From positions 1 to 62,647 of the forward strand of contig JAIOZM010000013.1 in assembly GCA_021740585.1 (NCBI GenBank): 62,647 nucleotides of DNA. Reading direction: 5' to 3'. Under the pieces are notes generated by a model. The model was not told the origin of the DNA and did not search any database. It was given only the letters and a program-made list of their open reading frames with translations. The translations under genes were made by a program, and so were the position numbers. How positions within the stretch are numbered: the stretch's first letter is position 1; the number at the start of each line of letters is the position of its first letter. Of this stretch, positions 26,217 through 35,899 are shown in pieces. The DNA comes from Bacteroidales bacterium. GTDB lineage: Bacteria; Bacteroidota; Bacteroidia; Bacteroidales; GCA-2748055.

Positions 26217-26224
26217 ATGTTACA
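26209..26224. promoter_or_regulatory. 16-bp perfect palindrome, probable Crp/Fnr operator
   Basis: TGTAACATATGTTACA, centred at 26216.5. It covers the start codon of the Crp/Fnr gene (26214-26216) on one side and is centred about 41-42 bases before the expected start of transcription of the ferredoxin gene (-7 box at 26246-26253) on the other. That is the class II activator position for Crp/Fnr proteins. The bound protein is an inference from position. Confidence 0.7.
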
Positions 26225-26245
26225 TAATTTCTGTAAACCTAATTA

Positions 26246-26253
26246 TATTTTTG
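26246..26253 (+). promoter_or_regulatory. -7 box of the ferredoxin gene
   Basis: TATTTTTG fits TAnnTTTG; no -33 element is present at the right distance, as expected for a promoter that needs an activator. Confidence 0.5.
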
Positions 26254-26273
26254 TGATATAAAAAATTAAAATT

Positions 26274-27176
26274 ATGGAAAGAGAGATAGTTAAAATAGAT
26301 GAAGAATTATGTGATGGTTGTGCAGAATGTATTCCTAACTGTCATGAAGGGGCTTTGCAGATAATCGATGGCAAAGCACGACTAATAAGCGATTTGATGT
26401 GCGATGGTTTGGGAGCCTGCCTGGGACATTGTCCTCAGGGTGCCATTAGCATTGAAAAGCGTGAAGCAGAGGCTTACAATGAGGTGAAAGTGATAAAATT
26501 AATGGTTGAAAAAGGGGAGAATACGGTTATAGCTCATATGAATCATTTACTCGATCATAATGAAACGGGTTTCTTTAATGAGGCCTTAAAATATCTTACG
26601 GAGAACGAAAAAAATCTTCCGTTTTCTTTACAAAAAGTAACTGCAGCTATAGAAAAACTGAGTCCCGAAAAGCCCCTGCCAAAGCAACAATTCCATGTTA
26701 TGCCTCAGAAAGGCGGAGGTTGTCCGGGGTCACAGGCAATGAGTTTTAAACCGGCACAAGAATCGCAAAATGTTTCTCAGGGACATGATGCTCCTTCTGA
26801 ATTAGGACAGTGGCCGGTTCAGATGCATCTTATAAATCCACAGGCTGCCTATTTTCAGGGTGCGGATGTGGTTCTGGCAGCCGACTGTGTTGCCTATTCC
26901 ATGGGGAATTTCCATCAAAAAAACTTGAAGGGAAAAAGTCTGGCTATTCTATGTCCGAAGCTCGACACCGGTATGGACTCGTACATCGAAAAAATAAGAA
27001 GTATGATTGACGATGCCAAAATTAATACCCTGCACTTAATGATTATGCAGGTTCCCTGCTGCGGCGGACTTAGACGAATGGTGGAGATTGCCCAGCAACA
27101 GGCAAGCAGGAAAGTACCGGTAAAACAATCAATCGTAAGCATTAAAGGCGAAATATTAAGTGAAGATTGGATTTAA
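26274..27176 (+). CDS. 4Fe-4S dicluster ferredoxin-domain protein
   Basis: 300 residues. Two cysteine clusters at the N-terminus: CDGCAECIPNCHEGAL and CDGLGACLGHCPQGAI (residues 13-60). The C-terminal half (from about 185) has further conserved cysteines in ADCVAYSMGNF, ILCPKLDTG and MQVPCCGGLRRM. This layout is familiar from ferredoxin-like proteins found next to Crp/Fnr or HcpR regulators and hybrid-cluster-protein genes in anaerobes. It probably transfers electrons in response to nitrosative or redox stress. The hybrid cluster protein itself is not in the window. It heads a plus-strand series with a cupin and a membrane polyferredoxin. Confidence 0.85.
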   Translation: MEREIVKIDEELCDGCAECIPNCHEGALQIIDGKARLISDLMCDGLGACLGHCPQGAISIEKREAEAYNEVKVIKLMVEKGENTVIAHMNHLLDHNETGFFNEALKYLTENEKNLPFSLQKVTAAIEKLSPEKPLPKQQFHVMPQKGGGCPGSQAMSFKPAQESQNVSQGHDAPSELGQWPVQMHLINPQAAYFQGADVVLAADCVAYSMGNFHQKNLKGKSLAILCPKLDTGMDSYIEKIRSMIDDAKINTLHLMIMQVPCCGGLRRMVEIAQQQASRKVPVKQSIVSIKGEILSEDWI

Positions 27177-27228
27177 CAATGCTTTTTATAGTTAGAAAGT
27201 ACTTTGGTTTTGTGTCCAAAATTTATAC

Positions 27229-27272
27229 TTCGCGAACTTTGCGCACCACCCTTGCGCCCCTTGCGGTTAAAT
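27229..27272. repeat. Degenerate CTTTGCG-type short repeat
   Basis: The region ...GCGAACTTTGCGCACC...CTTGCGCCCCTTGCGG... consists of imperfect iterations of CTTTGCG. It resembles short interspersed motifs seen between genes in Bacteroidota. Its role is unknown. Confidence 0.4.
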
Positions 27273-27291
27273 ATTAATAAAAATTAAAAAT

Positions 27292-27615
27292 ATGACAACA
27301 TTTAACACATCAGAAGTTTATACACTTCGCGACTCAGTAGATTACTCCAATGGAGCAACAGTAAGTAAAATTGTATCCAAAAACACTGCAGGAAACATAA
27401 CGCTTTTTGCATTTGATAAAGGACAATCCTTAAGTAAACATACGGCTCCTTTCGATGCCTTCATCCAAATTCTTGATGGTGAGGCTAAAATAATTATCGA
27501 CGACAAAGCTCATGATCTGTCTGAAGGTGAAGGAATTATTATGCCCGCAAATATTTCTCACGCCGTGGAAGCAAGTGAGAGGTTTAAGATGTTGCTGGTG
27601 ATGATTAAGGGATAG
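27292..27615 (+). CDS. Cupin protein
   Basis: 107 residues, a single cupin_2 fold with motif KHTAPFDAFIQILDGEAK and motif 2 SEGEGIIMPANISHAVEA. The first motif retains one histidine but lacks the usual HxH pair (KHTAP), so metal binding may be altered. Its place between the dicluster ferredoxin and the membrane polyferredoxin suggests a role in the same stress response, perhaps as a small-molecule or metal sensor; there is no direct evidence. Confidence 0.85.
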   Translation: MTTFNTSEVYTLRDSVDYSNGATVSKIVSKNTAGNITLFAFDKGQSLSKHTAPFDAFIQILDGEAKIIIDDKAHDLSEGEGIIMPANISHAVEASERFKMLLVMIKG

Positions 27616-27620
27616 GATGG

Positions 27621-27697
27621 TGTGGTGGTGTTGAGACGCAAAATTTTGCGTCTGTACTAATGTGGTGGTGTTGAGACGCAAAATTTTGCGTCTGTAC
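27621..27697. repeat. Tandem pair of palindromic repeats
   Basis: Two identical 37-base copies at 27621-27657 and 27661-27697 (period 40). Each holds the 20-base perfect palindrome AGACGCAAAATTTTGCGTCT (27634-27653 and 27674-27693). This AGACGC palindrome is a known type of dispersed intergenic repeat in Bacteroidota. Confidence 0.85.
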
Positions 27698-27714
27698 ACT
27701 TATTTATTGATTAG

Positions 27715-27747
27715 TTTCGGTTATTGAGCGGAGTCGAAATACCGAAA
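27715..27747. repeat. Inverted repeat (TTTCGGT...ACCGAAA)
   Basis: Seven-base arms at 27715-27721 and 27741-27747 around GAGCGGAGTCGAAAT, another dispersed Bacteroidota intergenic hairpin type. Confidence 0.5.
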
Positions 27748-27796
27748 TGAATTAATTGAAGCTTCTCTATTTGTTAATCTTAATGTCTTTTAAAAA

Positions 27797-28783
27797 ATGC
27801 AATCTTCCTGGAAGAAATATTCCCTCTCTGTATATGTGTTTTTGTTTGTGATTTTCCTGCTAAGCTTCGTACAGCTAAAAGTCGAAAATCCAATGATTAT
27901 TTTGGAGCGATTTGTAAAAAATGGGGGTTGGTTTGAAATTCTGGCCGTCGCATTCTACGGTTCATTTATCGTATATAAAATGCAGGATCCGGGAAAAACA
28001 GCGAAATGGCGAATGATTTCATGGACCGTTTTCACTGTGGTGTTCTTTTCGCAATTACTGTTGGGATTATTTGGATTTGAAAAGTTTCTGATGACCGGGA
28101 AATTGCATCTGCCAATACCAATGATGATTTTAAGCGGGCCGGTTTACAGGGGCGAATTATCAATTATGACCTTATTATTTCTGAGTACAGTAATACTTAC
28201 CGGACCTGCCTGGTGCAGTCAGCTCTGTTATTTTGGCGCGCTCGATAATATTTCTGCATCGAAAAAGAAACCGGCAAAAGGAAAAATTAAAAACAGAACA
28301 GCCATAAAATTTACATTACTCTTTCTCATCATTTTTCTCACCATTGTACTGCGCTGGTTCAAGGTTGATCTTCTAGTTTCAACGCTTATCGCAGCTTTTT
28401 TTGGTATAGTTGGTGTTTTTATTATAATTTTTATCTCAGCAAGACAAGGAAAAATGATCCATTGCCTAAGCTGGTGTCCGATTGGGACCATCGTAAACTA
28501 TACCCGATTTATAAATCCATTCCGCATGTACATTGATTCTACCAGCTGTACTCTTTGTAATCTTTGTACCTCCTCATGTAATTACGATGCACTGAACAGG
28601 GAAGATATTAAGTCGGGTAAACCAGGGATTAGTTGTACCTTATGTGGAGATTGTGTTTCCAGTTGTCATGCCAGCTCCATCAAATATAAATTCTTTAAAA
28701 TGAAGCCGGAATCGGCCAGAGGATTGTACTTGTTTTTGACCATTTCCCTGCATGCTGTTTTTTTGGCATTGGGAAGGATTTAG
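27797..28783 (+). CDS. Membrane polyferredoxin, NapH/NosR-like 4Fe-4S protein
   Basis: 328 residues, about five to six transmembrane helices (near 10-28, 45-60, 75-92, 115-137, 170-190, 195-215, and one at the C-terminus). WCSQLCYFGALD and CLSWCPIGTI match the paired cysteine motifs of the NapH/NosR/CcoG-type membrane iron-sulfur proteins; CTLCNLCTSSCNYDAL and CTLCGDCVSSCHASSI are two 4Fe-4S ferredoxin motifs on the cytoplasmic side. It probably passes electrons from quinol or ferredoxin to a reductase. No terminal reductase gene follows. Grouped by context with the Crp/Fnr regulator. Confidence 0.88.
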   Translation: MQSSWKKYSLSVYVFLFVIFLLSFVQLKVENPMIILERFVKNGGWFEILAVAFYGSFIVYKMQDPGKTAKWRMISWTVFTVVFFSQLLLGLFGFEKFLMTGKLHLPIPMMILSGPVYRGELSIMTLLFLSTVILTGPAWCSQLCYFGALDNISASKKKPAKGKIKNRTAIKFTLLFLIIFLTIVLRWFKVDLLVSTLIAAFFGIVGVFIIIFISARQGKMIHCLSWCPIGTIVNYTRFINPFRMYIDSTSCTLCNLCTSSCNYDALNREDIKSGKPGISCTLCGDCVSSCHASSIKYKFFKMKPESARGLYLFLTISLHAVFLALGRI

Positions 28784-28923
28784 AGCCTTTGTAGGGTGGT
28801 CTGAATTAATAACCCAGAGGTAAACTCTGGTTTGAAGTATGTCGGGATTTCATTCTGTTAAATCTCACAGGTTTATTTTTCAATTAATAAATGCTAATTT
28901 AGAAAACTGAAAAAATTAACCCA

Positions 28924-31308
28924 ATGAAAAAACTTCATCTTCCTTTTATCAGCTTGATCCTGTCGCTTTTTTCAATTCAGACAGTGGAGCTGAATGCACA
29001 ATTACAAGACTTCAACCTTTATAATGAGCCGGTTGATATTACACCGGATTTCCGGGATTTCAGAAATACCTATTATGTGGCTGAGGACTTGGTTTCCTTC
29101 GATCCAGCCAGCGGACAGGGAGTACTGCGATATAAAAGGCATGAATTTGTTACACGGATGGCTTTTAATAATATGATGGGTGGCTTGAGTGAAGTTGATG
29201 CAAATGAGTTTCCATCGAATGAGTATGCAGAATCTCCGGAACTGGCATTTTCGGTTGAATTTGTTTCTTCCAAAACGATCAGACTTAGGGCTAAATCCGG
29301 TTTTGAAGTAAAATCTGATCAGGAATCATTAATGCTTGTAAATGGTTTCGCACCTAAAGATCATTCATGGAAATACAGTAAAACAGAAAAGAGCCATGTG
29401 TATACCGGTGAATTTGGTCGGGTCGAAATAGATTTTTCACCCTGGAAGGTATCAGTGTTTGATCAGACGGGGAAACTTTTAACCAGCACCAATAGTATGC
29501 AGGATAATCGGGGCACATACACTCCTGTTGTCCCTTTTTCCTTTGTCCGTCGTGCATCAGACTATTCCCGAAGTTTTTCGGCTGCTTTCAACCTTATGCC
29601 TGAAGAAAAAATATTTGGTCTCGGTGAGTCATTTACCGGTTTAAATAAGCGGGGACAAAAAGTGGTGCTATGGGTTGACGATGCCAATGGAACCCAGAAC
29701 GAAACAATGTATAAACCCATCCCGTTTTATATGAGTAGTGGCGGATACGGCGTGTTCATGCATACTTCCGCACCCATTAGCTGCGATTTTGGAAAGTATT
29801 TCAATGGGACCACATCCTTATTAATTGGAGATGAGGAATTAGACTTATTCCTTTTTCTGGGAAATCCAAAGGATATTCTGGATGAATATACCAATCTTAC
29901 CGGTAAGTCACCCATTCCTCCGCTATGGTCTTTTGGATTCTGGATGAGTCGGATTACCTATTTTTCGGAAGAAGAAGGCAGAGATGTAGTTGAAAAATTG
30001 AGGAAGTATAAAATTCCTTCGGATGTTCTTCATTTCGACACAGGTTGGTTCGAGAAGGACTGGAGATGCGATTATCAGTTTGCTGGCTCACGATTTGAGG
30101 ATCCTTCTAAAATGATCAAAGATTTCAAGAAGCAGGGAATTGAAACCTGTTTATGGCAGCTGCCTTATTTTGTTCCTAAAAACACACTTTTCAAAGAAAT
30201 TATTGAAAAAAATCTGTATGTAAAAAATAATAAAGGAAACCTGCCGACTGAGGATGCCGTACTTGACTTTTCAAATCCAAATGCAGTTGAATGGTATCAG
30301 GGAAAAATAAAAGGATTACTTGATCAGGGAGTTGCGGTTATAAAAGTTGATTTTGGTGAAGCAGCGCCTTATTCGGGACTTTATGCCTCGGGCAGGACCG
30401 GTTTTTATGAGCATAATTTGTATCCTCTCCGCTATAATAAAGCGGTTTCGGATATAACCTATGAGGTTAAGGGAGAGCGTATTATCTGGGGAAGAAGTAC
30501 CTGGGCCGGCAGTCAGCGCTATCCCCTCCATTGGGGTGGTGATGCAGCCAATACCTATTCGGCCATGTCGGCTACTCTGAGGGGTGGATTATCGCTGGGA
30601 GTATCCGGATTTTCATTCTGGAGTCATGATATCGGCGGATTCGTAAATAAAGCTCCTGAAAATATTTATCGTCACTGGGCACCTTTTGGAATGGTTACCT
30701 CCCACGTTAGAAGCCACGGAGCCCCTCCAACCGAGCCCTGGGAATACGGTGTAGATTTTACCAATGCCTTTCGCGATGCGGTTAATATGCGTTACCGGCT
30801 TATGCCATATATTTACGCTCAGGCTCACGATTGTTCCGAAAGAGGATTGCCCATGTTGAGGGCTCTGTTTATTGAGTTTCCGGATGATCCGGGTTCATGG
30901 CTTATCGACAATCAGTATATGTTTGGTTCAGAGATTCTTGCAGCTCCCCTCTTTAGCGATGATTTAGCGAGAAATGTGTACCTCCCACCTGGAGAGTGGG
31001 TCGATTATCAGACTGGAAAATCCTATAGTGCAGGATGGCACCATATAAAGTCGGGAGATATACCCATTGTTTTGCTGGTGAAGAATGGTGCGGTAATTCC
31101 ACACATTGCTCTGGCCCAATCTACAAAGTTTATGGACTGGTCCAGGATTGAGCTCAGGGTTTATGGTGAAGGCGAAACAAAAATGCAGGCTTTGCTTGCC
31201 CTTCCCGATGATGGTGTATTAAGGAAGCTTGTGGTGGAAAAATCAGGTAATGAATATACGATCGCTGAGAATCCGTTTGGATCGAAAATAAAGTTTGAAA
31301 TAAAATAG
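28924..31308 (+). CDS. GH31 glycoside hydrolase, alpha-xylosidase-like
   Basis: 794 residues with a signal peptide (...VELNAQ). GH31 layout: N-terminal beta-sandwich, then a TIM barrel with LWSFGFWMSRITYFSEEE and DVLHFDTGWFEKDW, nucleophile Asp476 in VIKVDFGEAAP, acid/base Asp540 in HWGGDAANTY, and SFWSHDIGGF, followed by C-terminal beta domains. The nucleophile context KxDFGE is that of alpha-xylosidases of the YicI type rather than the WxDMNE of alpha-glucosidases. It would release xylose from xyloglucan or isoprimeverose in the periplasm. No other xyloglucan gene is adjacent. It shares a terminator with the convergent creD. Confidence 0.9.
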   Translation: MKKLHLPFISLILSLFSIQTVELNAQLQDFNLYNEPVDITPDFRDFRNTYYVAEDLVSFDPASGQGVLRYKRHEFVTRMAFNNMMGGLSEVDANEFPSNEYAESPELAFSVEFVSSKTIRLRAKSGFEVKSDQESLMLVNGFAPKDHSWKYSKTEKSHVYTGEFGRVEIDFSPWKVSVFDQTGKLLTSTNSMQDNRGTYTPVVPFSFVRRASDYSRSFSAAFNLMPEEKIFGLGESFTGLNKRGQKVVLWVDDANGTQNETMYKPIPFYMSSGGYGVFMHTSAPISCDFGKYFNGTTSLLIGDEELDLFLFLGNPKDILDEYTNLTGKSPIPPLWSFGFWMSRITYFSEEEGRDVVEKLRKYKIPSDVLHFDTGWFEKDWRCDYQFAGSRFEDPSKMIKDFKKQGIETCLWQLPYFVPKNTLFKEIIEKNLYVKNNKGNLPTEDAVLDFSNPNAVEWYQGKIKGLLDQGVAVIKVDFGEAAPYSGLYASGRTGFYEHNLYPLRYNKAVSDITYEVKGERIIWGRSTWAGSQRYPLHWGGDAANTYSAMSATLRGGLSLGVSGFSFWSHDIGGFVNKAPENIYRHWAPFGMVTSHVRSHGAPPTEPWEYGVDFTNAFRDAVNMRYRLMPYIYAQAHDCSERGLPMLRALFIEFPDDPGSWLIDNQYMFGSEILAAPLFSDDLARNVYLPPGEWVDYQTGKSYSAGWHHIKSGDIPIVLLVKNGAVIPHIALAQSTKFMDWSRIELRVYGEGETKMQALLALPDDGVLRKLVVEKSGNEYTIAENPFGSKIKFEIK

Positions 31309-31330
31309 CTATTACAATTTCTGATAGTAT

Positions 31331-31366
31331 AAAAAATACCTGCTTACAATTAAGCAGGTATTTTTT
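31331..31366. terminator. Bidirectional terminator between GH31 and creD
   Basis: A 16-base-pair perfect stem (31331-31346 with 31351-31366), loop CAAT, with an A run on one side and T run on the other: works for both convergent genes. Confidence 0.92.
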
Positions 31367-31375
31367 AATAAGGGG

Positions 31376-32710
31376 CTATTCATTTTCCTGGTTCAGATTG
31401 TACCAGTTAATATTTCTCGAAAAGTACATGGTGGCGGCAAGTATCAATGTCAATCCTGCACTTCCCATTAAGAGAGCATAATCGGCTAACTGTAAGGTTA
31501 CAAACAGAAATCCGTAAATAGCTGTGATAATCACAAAAAGAAGTAATGAGAGTTTTTTGTCCTTAAAAACGCTTAACGAATACAATGAAATCATACATAC
31601 CACGGCTATACTCGATATTAGGTAGGCAAGATTAAAGTTACTGTGTTCGGAAATAGATACAAGCAATATATAAAATAAAACCAGGCCTAATCCAACCAGG
31701 GCATATTGAAATGGATGTATTTTTCTTTTGTTCAGAATTTCTACCATAAAAAATATCAGGAATGTTAAGGCGATACTCATTACTGCATATTTTGCCGACC
31801 TCATCGATTTCTGATAATCATCGACAGGCAGGAACAGGTCAACACCAAATGATGATTCTCTGATATTTTCAATATAATCGGTTCCTGTCCATGATTGAGG
31901 GTAATTGCGATTTAATTCCAGAACCTTCCAGCTTGCTGTGAATCCATCATCGCTAACCTCACGATTTTTTGGGAGGAAATTTCCGTTGAAGCTTGGAGAG
32001 GGCCAGGTTGATGCTATAGTTACGTTTGTTTCACTACCTAAAGGAACAAAGGAAATGTTCTGACTTCCCTGAAGACTGACAGAAATACTGAATGGAACCG
32101 GTTCTTTCATGGAATTTAACAACTCGGGTATTTCAGCTGTTATTCCGGAATTTGCTATGGATGAGAGTTTTGACCCTGGTTCAACTTTCAGTTTCGATGA
32201 ATTCCATTCAAGATCTATTTGGTCTTCAATACCCCTTAGATCTGAGATTCCTAAAGTTAGAAAAGCCTGATCATATAGAATTTCTATCAAATTATTCTGA
32301 TCTATTTTTTTGTTTAAATCGAAGTTTCCACTTATTTCTATATTTGATTTATATACCACAATTTCATAAATCCCTCTCTTTAATTTTTCAGGCTCAATAC
32401 TACCATCTATTTTTAATTCTTCGGGCAGAATGTGCATGTATTTGGTGGTTTGAACCTTTTTCTCTTCAACGATTTGCTCGTAAATTAATGGGATGGTAAT
32501 AATGGGTCCGATAATTTCCTGTGCATTGGCCCATTTCGCGCTGACTTCAAGAATTGCCTCTTTGCTAAGTAGTTCACGTTCAGCGATAATTGACTTAATC
32601 ATTGTGGAAGGAATTAATAGCAGGAGCATTAGAATGGTTATGGTTAAAAGTTTAAGCATAACGGAGTTTCTGATTCTATCTCCCATTTTGTCGAATGTTG
32701 ATTTTTCCAT
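31376..32710 (-). CDS. creD: Inner-membrane protein CreD
   Basis: 444 residues. One transmembrane helix at the N-terminus (LKLLTITILMLLLLIPSTMI), a large periplasmic domain starting with the CreD signature RELLSKEAILEVSAKWANAQEIIGPIITIP (shown here across residues 45-75), and five helices at the C-terminus. CreD in Enterobacteria responds to the CreBC two-component system and affects envelope stability and beta-lactam response. No creB or creC is nearby, as usual in Bacteroidota. It starts 7 bases after a DEAD-box helicase gene, so the two are probably co-transcribed. Confidence 0.92.
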   Translation of the reverse strand: MEKSTFDKMGDRIRNSVMLKLLTITILMLLLLIPSTMIKSIIAERELLSKEAILEVSAKWANAQEIIGPIITIPLIYEQIVEEKKVQTTKYMHILPEELKIDGSIEPEKLKRGIYEIVVYKSNIEISGNFDLNKKIDQNNLIEILYDQAFLTLGISDLRGIEDQIDLEWNSSKLKVEPGSKLSSIANSGITAEIPELLNSMKEPVPFSISVSLQGSQNISFVPLGSETNVTIASTWPSPSFNGNFLPKNREVSDDGFTASWKVLELNRNYPQSWTGTDYIENIRESSFGVDLFLPVDDYQKSMRSAKYAVMSIALTFLIFFMVEILNKRKIHPFQYALVGLGLVLFYILLVSISEHSNFNLAYLISSIAVVCMISLYSLSVFKDKKLSLLLFVIITAIYGFLFVTLQLADYALLMGSAGLTLILAATMYFSRNINWYNLNQENE

Positions 32711-32717
32711 GTTCTTT

Positions 32718-34034
32718 TTATTTAGCCAAAGAAATTTTAGTTAGTTTATTCTTGATTTTCTGATTCCGTGAAACTTTCAGAAGCTCCATGCTTTTTTCTC
32801 TCTTAACAGCCACAAATGCTGAATAATCCTTTACCTCAATGAGTCCGAGGTCGTCTTTTGACATAAAAGCAAATTGCAGAAAAAAACCGACAAGATCCAT
32901 CTTGTTAATTTTGTCTTTTTTGCCTTTCCCAATATAAAATGTCACCCATTCGGGAATAATGATTTGCTGATTCTTTTTTATCTCGTAGCTTTTGGGTTCA
33001 TAGGGCAAGTAGGAAGGAAGGGAATCGATGTTGGTTCTTATAAGGATGCTTGTTCCTGTTTCCTTCATACGTGCAGTACGTCCATTTCTATGTTGAAAGG
33101 AATTTTCCTGAGGAGGAATCTGATAATGAATTACATAATCCAGCTTTGGAATGTCAATCCCTCTGGCGGCGATATCGGTTGCGATGAGAATCAGCGTACT
33201 GCCATTTCTGAATTTGGCAAGCTCCAGTTCTCGTTGCTCCTGCTTTAATCCACCGTGAAACATGGAATATTCCATTCTGTGAAAATCTAATTGTTCGCTA
33301 ATTCTTTGGGCGGCTTCCCTGTGATTTACAAAAACGATAGCGTTTTCATTTAATTGCATTCCTCCCAAAATAAACATAAGTCCCTCAGGTTTTTCATCTT
33401 TAGGTACCACAATTTGATACAAGTTTAAAGTCCCGGCTTTTTCTTTTGAAAAGTTAATGGTTTGAGGATCATGAAGCATTAGGTACTTTGGTATATCGAT
33501 GTTTTGTGTGGCTGATACAAGAATTTTTGACTTTAGTTTTTTCAGCCGATTTACAATAAATTCCATCTGTGAGGTAAATCCAAACTCAAGTGATTTATCA
33601 AATTCATCGAAAACGATTTGTGAAATGCTTGAAGGATCGAAGGTTTCTTTTTGTAAATGGTCTTGTATTCTTCCGGGAGTTCCAACAAGAATGACCGGCG
33701 GACTCAAAAAGTTTTTTCTTTCAGTGCTAAATGGATGTCCTCCATAACAAGCATTGACTTTTAGCGGAATTTTCATTAGTTTCAGAACGCTTTCAATCTG
33801 CAGGACTAACTCGCGGGTTGGGGCGAGAATCAATGCCTGCACACCTGAACCGGGCTTAATTTTATGAAGAATACTCAATAGATAAGCGAGAGTTTTTCCG
33901 CTTCCGGTAGGAGCGAGGAGGAGAAGATTATCATTCTTTTTTGAAGCAGCAATGGTTTCTTCCTGCATCTTATTTAGGGCTTCAAAACCAAGATTGTTTA
34001 GAATTTCGGCCTGATTTATTTCTGAGAATGTCAT
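32718..34034 (-). CDS. DEAD-box-like RNA helicase with DEFD motif
   Basis: 438 residues from the ATG at 34034 (MTFSEINQ); the longer frame from 34061 would start in the presumed promoter. Helicase motifs: Q-motif region, LAPTGSGKTLAYLL, APTRELVLQ, FDEFDKS (DEFD in place of DEAD), [26 protein letters not shown]. The C-terminal 80 residues are basic and resemble the DbpA RNA-binding tail. It probably unwinds rRNA during ribosome assembly. Upstream of creD in one operon. Confidence 0.87.
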   Translation of the reverse strand: MTFSEINQAEILNNLGFEALNKMQEETIAASKKNDNLLLLAPTGSGKTLAYLLSILHKIKPGSGVQALILAPTRELVLQIESVLKLMKIPLKVNACYGGHPFSTERKNFLSPPVILVGTPGRIQDHLQKETFDPSSISQIVFDEFDKSLEFGFTSQMEFIVNRLKKLKSKILVSATQNIDIPKYLMLHDPQTINFSKEKAGTLNLYQIVVPKDEKPEGLMFILGGMQLNENAIVFVNHREAAQRISEQLDFHRMEYSMFHGGLKQEQRELELAKFRNGSTLILIATDIAARGIDIPKLDYVIHYQIPPQENSFQHRNGRTARMKETGTSILIRTNIDSLPSYLPYEPKSYEIKKNQQIIIPEWVTFYIGKGKKDKINKMDLVGFFLQFAFMSKDDLGLIEVKDYSAFVAVKREKSMELLKVSRNQKIKNKLTKISLAK

Positions 34035-34211
34035 AAGGCAAAAGTAATTATTAACAACCACAGATTCACAGATTTCAGATATATTAAATAGCTTTGGGGT
34101 GATTTTTACTATTCCACTTATTAAAGCTTGAATCTGTGGCCGTATTTTTCAACCGGATTCTAAATGGAGTAGCATAAGCACAAAATAAACAGAATAATAA
34201 AAAATTGCTTA

Positions 34212-34457
34212 ATGACGGAGCAAGCAAATAACCCACTGCATGGTAAGACCTTAGAGGCTATTCTCAATGAATTGGTCGAAACCTATGGCTGGGAGCATAT
34301 GGGATATAAAGTGAGAATTGACTGTTTTAATAATAACCCGGGCATTAAATCGAGCTTAAAATTCCTGCGTAAAATGCCCTGGGCCCGGAAAAAGGTGGAA
34401 GATATGTACATCGATATGCTTCAGAGGACACGTCCTGATAAAACAAATGATTCCTAA
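34212..34457 (+). CDS. VF530-family DNA-binding protein (DUF2132)
   Basis: 81 residues that match the VF530 family along their whole length: [21 protein letters not shown], then [26 protein letters not shown]. These small basic helical proteins resemble a nucleic-acid-binding fold, with function unknown. The last four bases overlap the convergent rhlE stop region, so the two transcripts overlap tail to tail. Confidence 0.9.
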   Translation: MTEQANNPLHGKTLEAILNELVETYGWEHMGYKVRIDCFNNNPGIKSSLKFLRKMPWARKKVEDMYIDMLQRTRPDKTNDS

Positions 34458-35749
34458 CCATTTCGTTTGGAAGAAAAGGACTTACGGTATTTATTTCGAT
34501 TGTCGCTTCCCGATCCTGATCTGTTTGAGGAATTGGGTCTTCGGAATTGTGGTTGAGGTTTTCGCTGATTGGAAGGCTGAATGGTTTTGGTTGGTGTAGG
34601 ATCGGGTTCAAAACTTACAAAGGGATGCTCTTCCACCACTGGAATACTCTGACCAATAAGCTTCTGAATATCTTTTAAATAGGGTCTTTCCTCCACATCA
34701 CAAAAAGATAATGCAATTCCACTGGCGCTTGCGCGGCCTGTGCGGCCAATCCTGTGAACGTAAGTTTCGGGGATATTTGGGAGATCGAAGTTTATTACCA
34801 AAGACAGCTCTTCCACATCAATTCCTCTTGCGGCAATGTCGGTGGCAACCAGCACTTTTATTTCGCCATTCTTGAAGTCACCCAAAGCGCGTTGTCGGGC
34901 ATTTTGTGCTTTGTTTCCATGAATGGCGCTCGATTTGATTTCTGCTTTTGAAAGGATTCTGACAATTTTATCGGCTCCATGTTTGGTCCGGGAAAAGATA
35001 AGCACCGATTCGAAAGGAATGGTTTTAAGCAGGTGAACCAGCAATTTCGGTTTTCCCTTTTTACTTACAAAGTAAAGTGATTGTTCTACTTTTTCAGCCG
35101 TGGTTTGTTCAGGTTTCACCATTACTTTTTCCGGATTGCTTCCCAGTATTTTATTTGAAAGCTCAACAATATCGGGGGCTAGTGTAGCTGAGAAAAATAA
35201 GGATTGCCTTTTGGAAGGTAGTTTGGTAATAATTTTTTTTATATCGTGGATGAATCCCATGTCGAGCATCCGATCGGCCTCATCGAGAACAAAATATTCT
35301 ATATCGTTTAATCTGATAAAACCCTGATCCATTAAGTCGAGCAAACGACCCGGGGTGGCAACCAAAACATCTATACCATTTCGTAATGCATTTGTTTGTG
35401 CCCCTTGTTTAACGCCGCCGAAAATTACAGTATTCTTTATCCCGGTATATTTGCCATAAACGGTAAAACTATCAGCTATCTGAATGGCCAGTTCCCGGGT
35501 TGGGGTAATAATTAAGGCTTTAATTTTGCGACGTTCTTTGTTATGGAGTCTGTCGTTATAGAGATGTTGCAATATTGGAATGGCAAAGGCTGCTGTTTTA
35601 CCTGTACCGGTTTGTGCAGCTCCGAGCAGGTCTTTGCGATTTAGTAAGATGGGTATCGATTGTTCTTGTATGGGTGTTGGGGTAGTATAACCTTCGCCCT
35701 CCAGAGCTCTTTGGATGGGCTCAATAATTTCTAATTCTTTGAATGTCAT
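34454..35749 (-). CDS. rhlE: DEAD-box RNA helicase RhlE
   Basis: 431 residues. All DEAD-box motifs are regular: [62 protein letters not shown]-terminal tail of about 55 residues is rich in Arg, Ser, Gly and Asn, typical of RhlE. Acts on structured RNA, for example in ribosome maturation or mRNA decay. Monocistronic. Confidence 0.93.
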   Translation of the reverse strand: MTFKELEIIEPIQRALEGEGYTTPTPIQEQSIPILLNRKDLLGAAQTGTGKTAAFAIPILQHLYNDRLHNKERRKIKALIITPTRELAIQIADSFTVYGKYTGIKNTVIFGGVKQGAQTNALRNGIDVLVATPGRLLDLMDQGFIRLNDIEYFVLDEADRMLDMGFIHDIKKIITKLPSKRQSLFFSATLAPDIVELSNKILGSNPEKVMVKPEQTTAEKVEQSLYFVSKKGKPKLLVHLLKTIPFESVLIFSRTKHGADKIVRILSKAEIKSSAIHGNKAQNARQRALGDFKNGEIKVLVATDIAARGIDVEELSLVINFDLPNIPETYVHRIGRTGRASASGIALSFCDVEERPYLKDIQKLIGQSIPVVEEHPFVSFEPDPTPTKTIQPSNQRKPQPQFRRPNSSNRSGSGSDNRNKYRKSFSSKRNG

Positions 35750-35899
35750 GTATTTTACTTAAGGGCGGCAAAGGTAGGTAAATAGTTCGGATAATCAGGT
35801 TTTTAGTCTGAAATCATATTTTTTAAATGAAAAAGGATGAATCGGTGCCAAAATCTAAACCGATAACATATTTCACATCCATTTTTTTATCCATACATT

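Noticed and set aside
32092-32499. Plus-strand open frame of 135 codons
   Set aside because: Antisense to creD; no domain.
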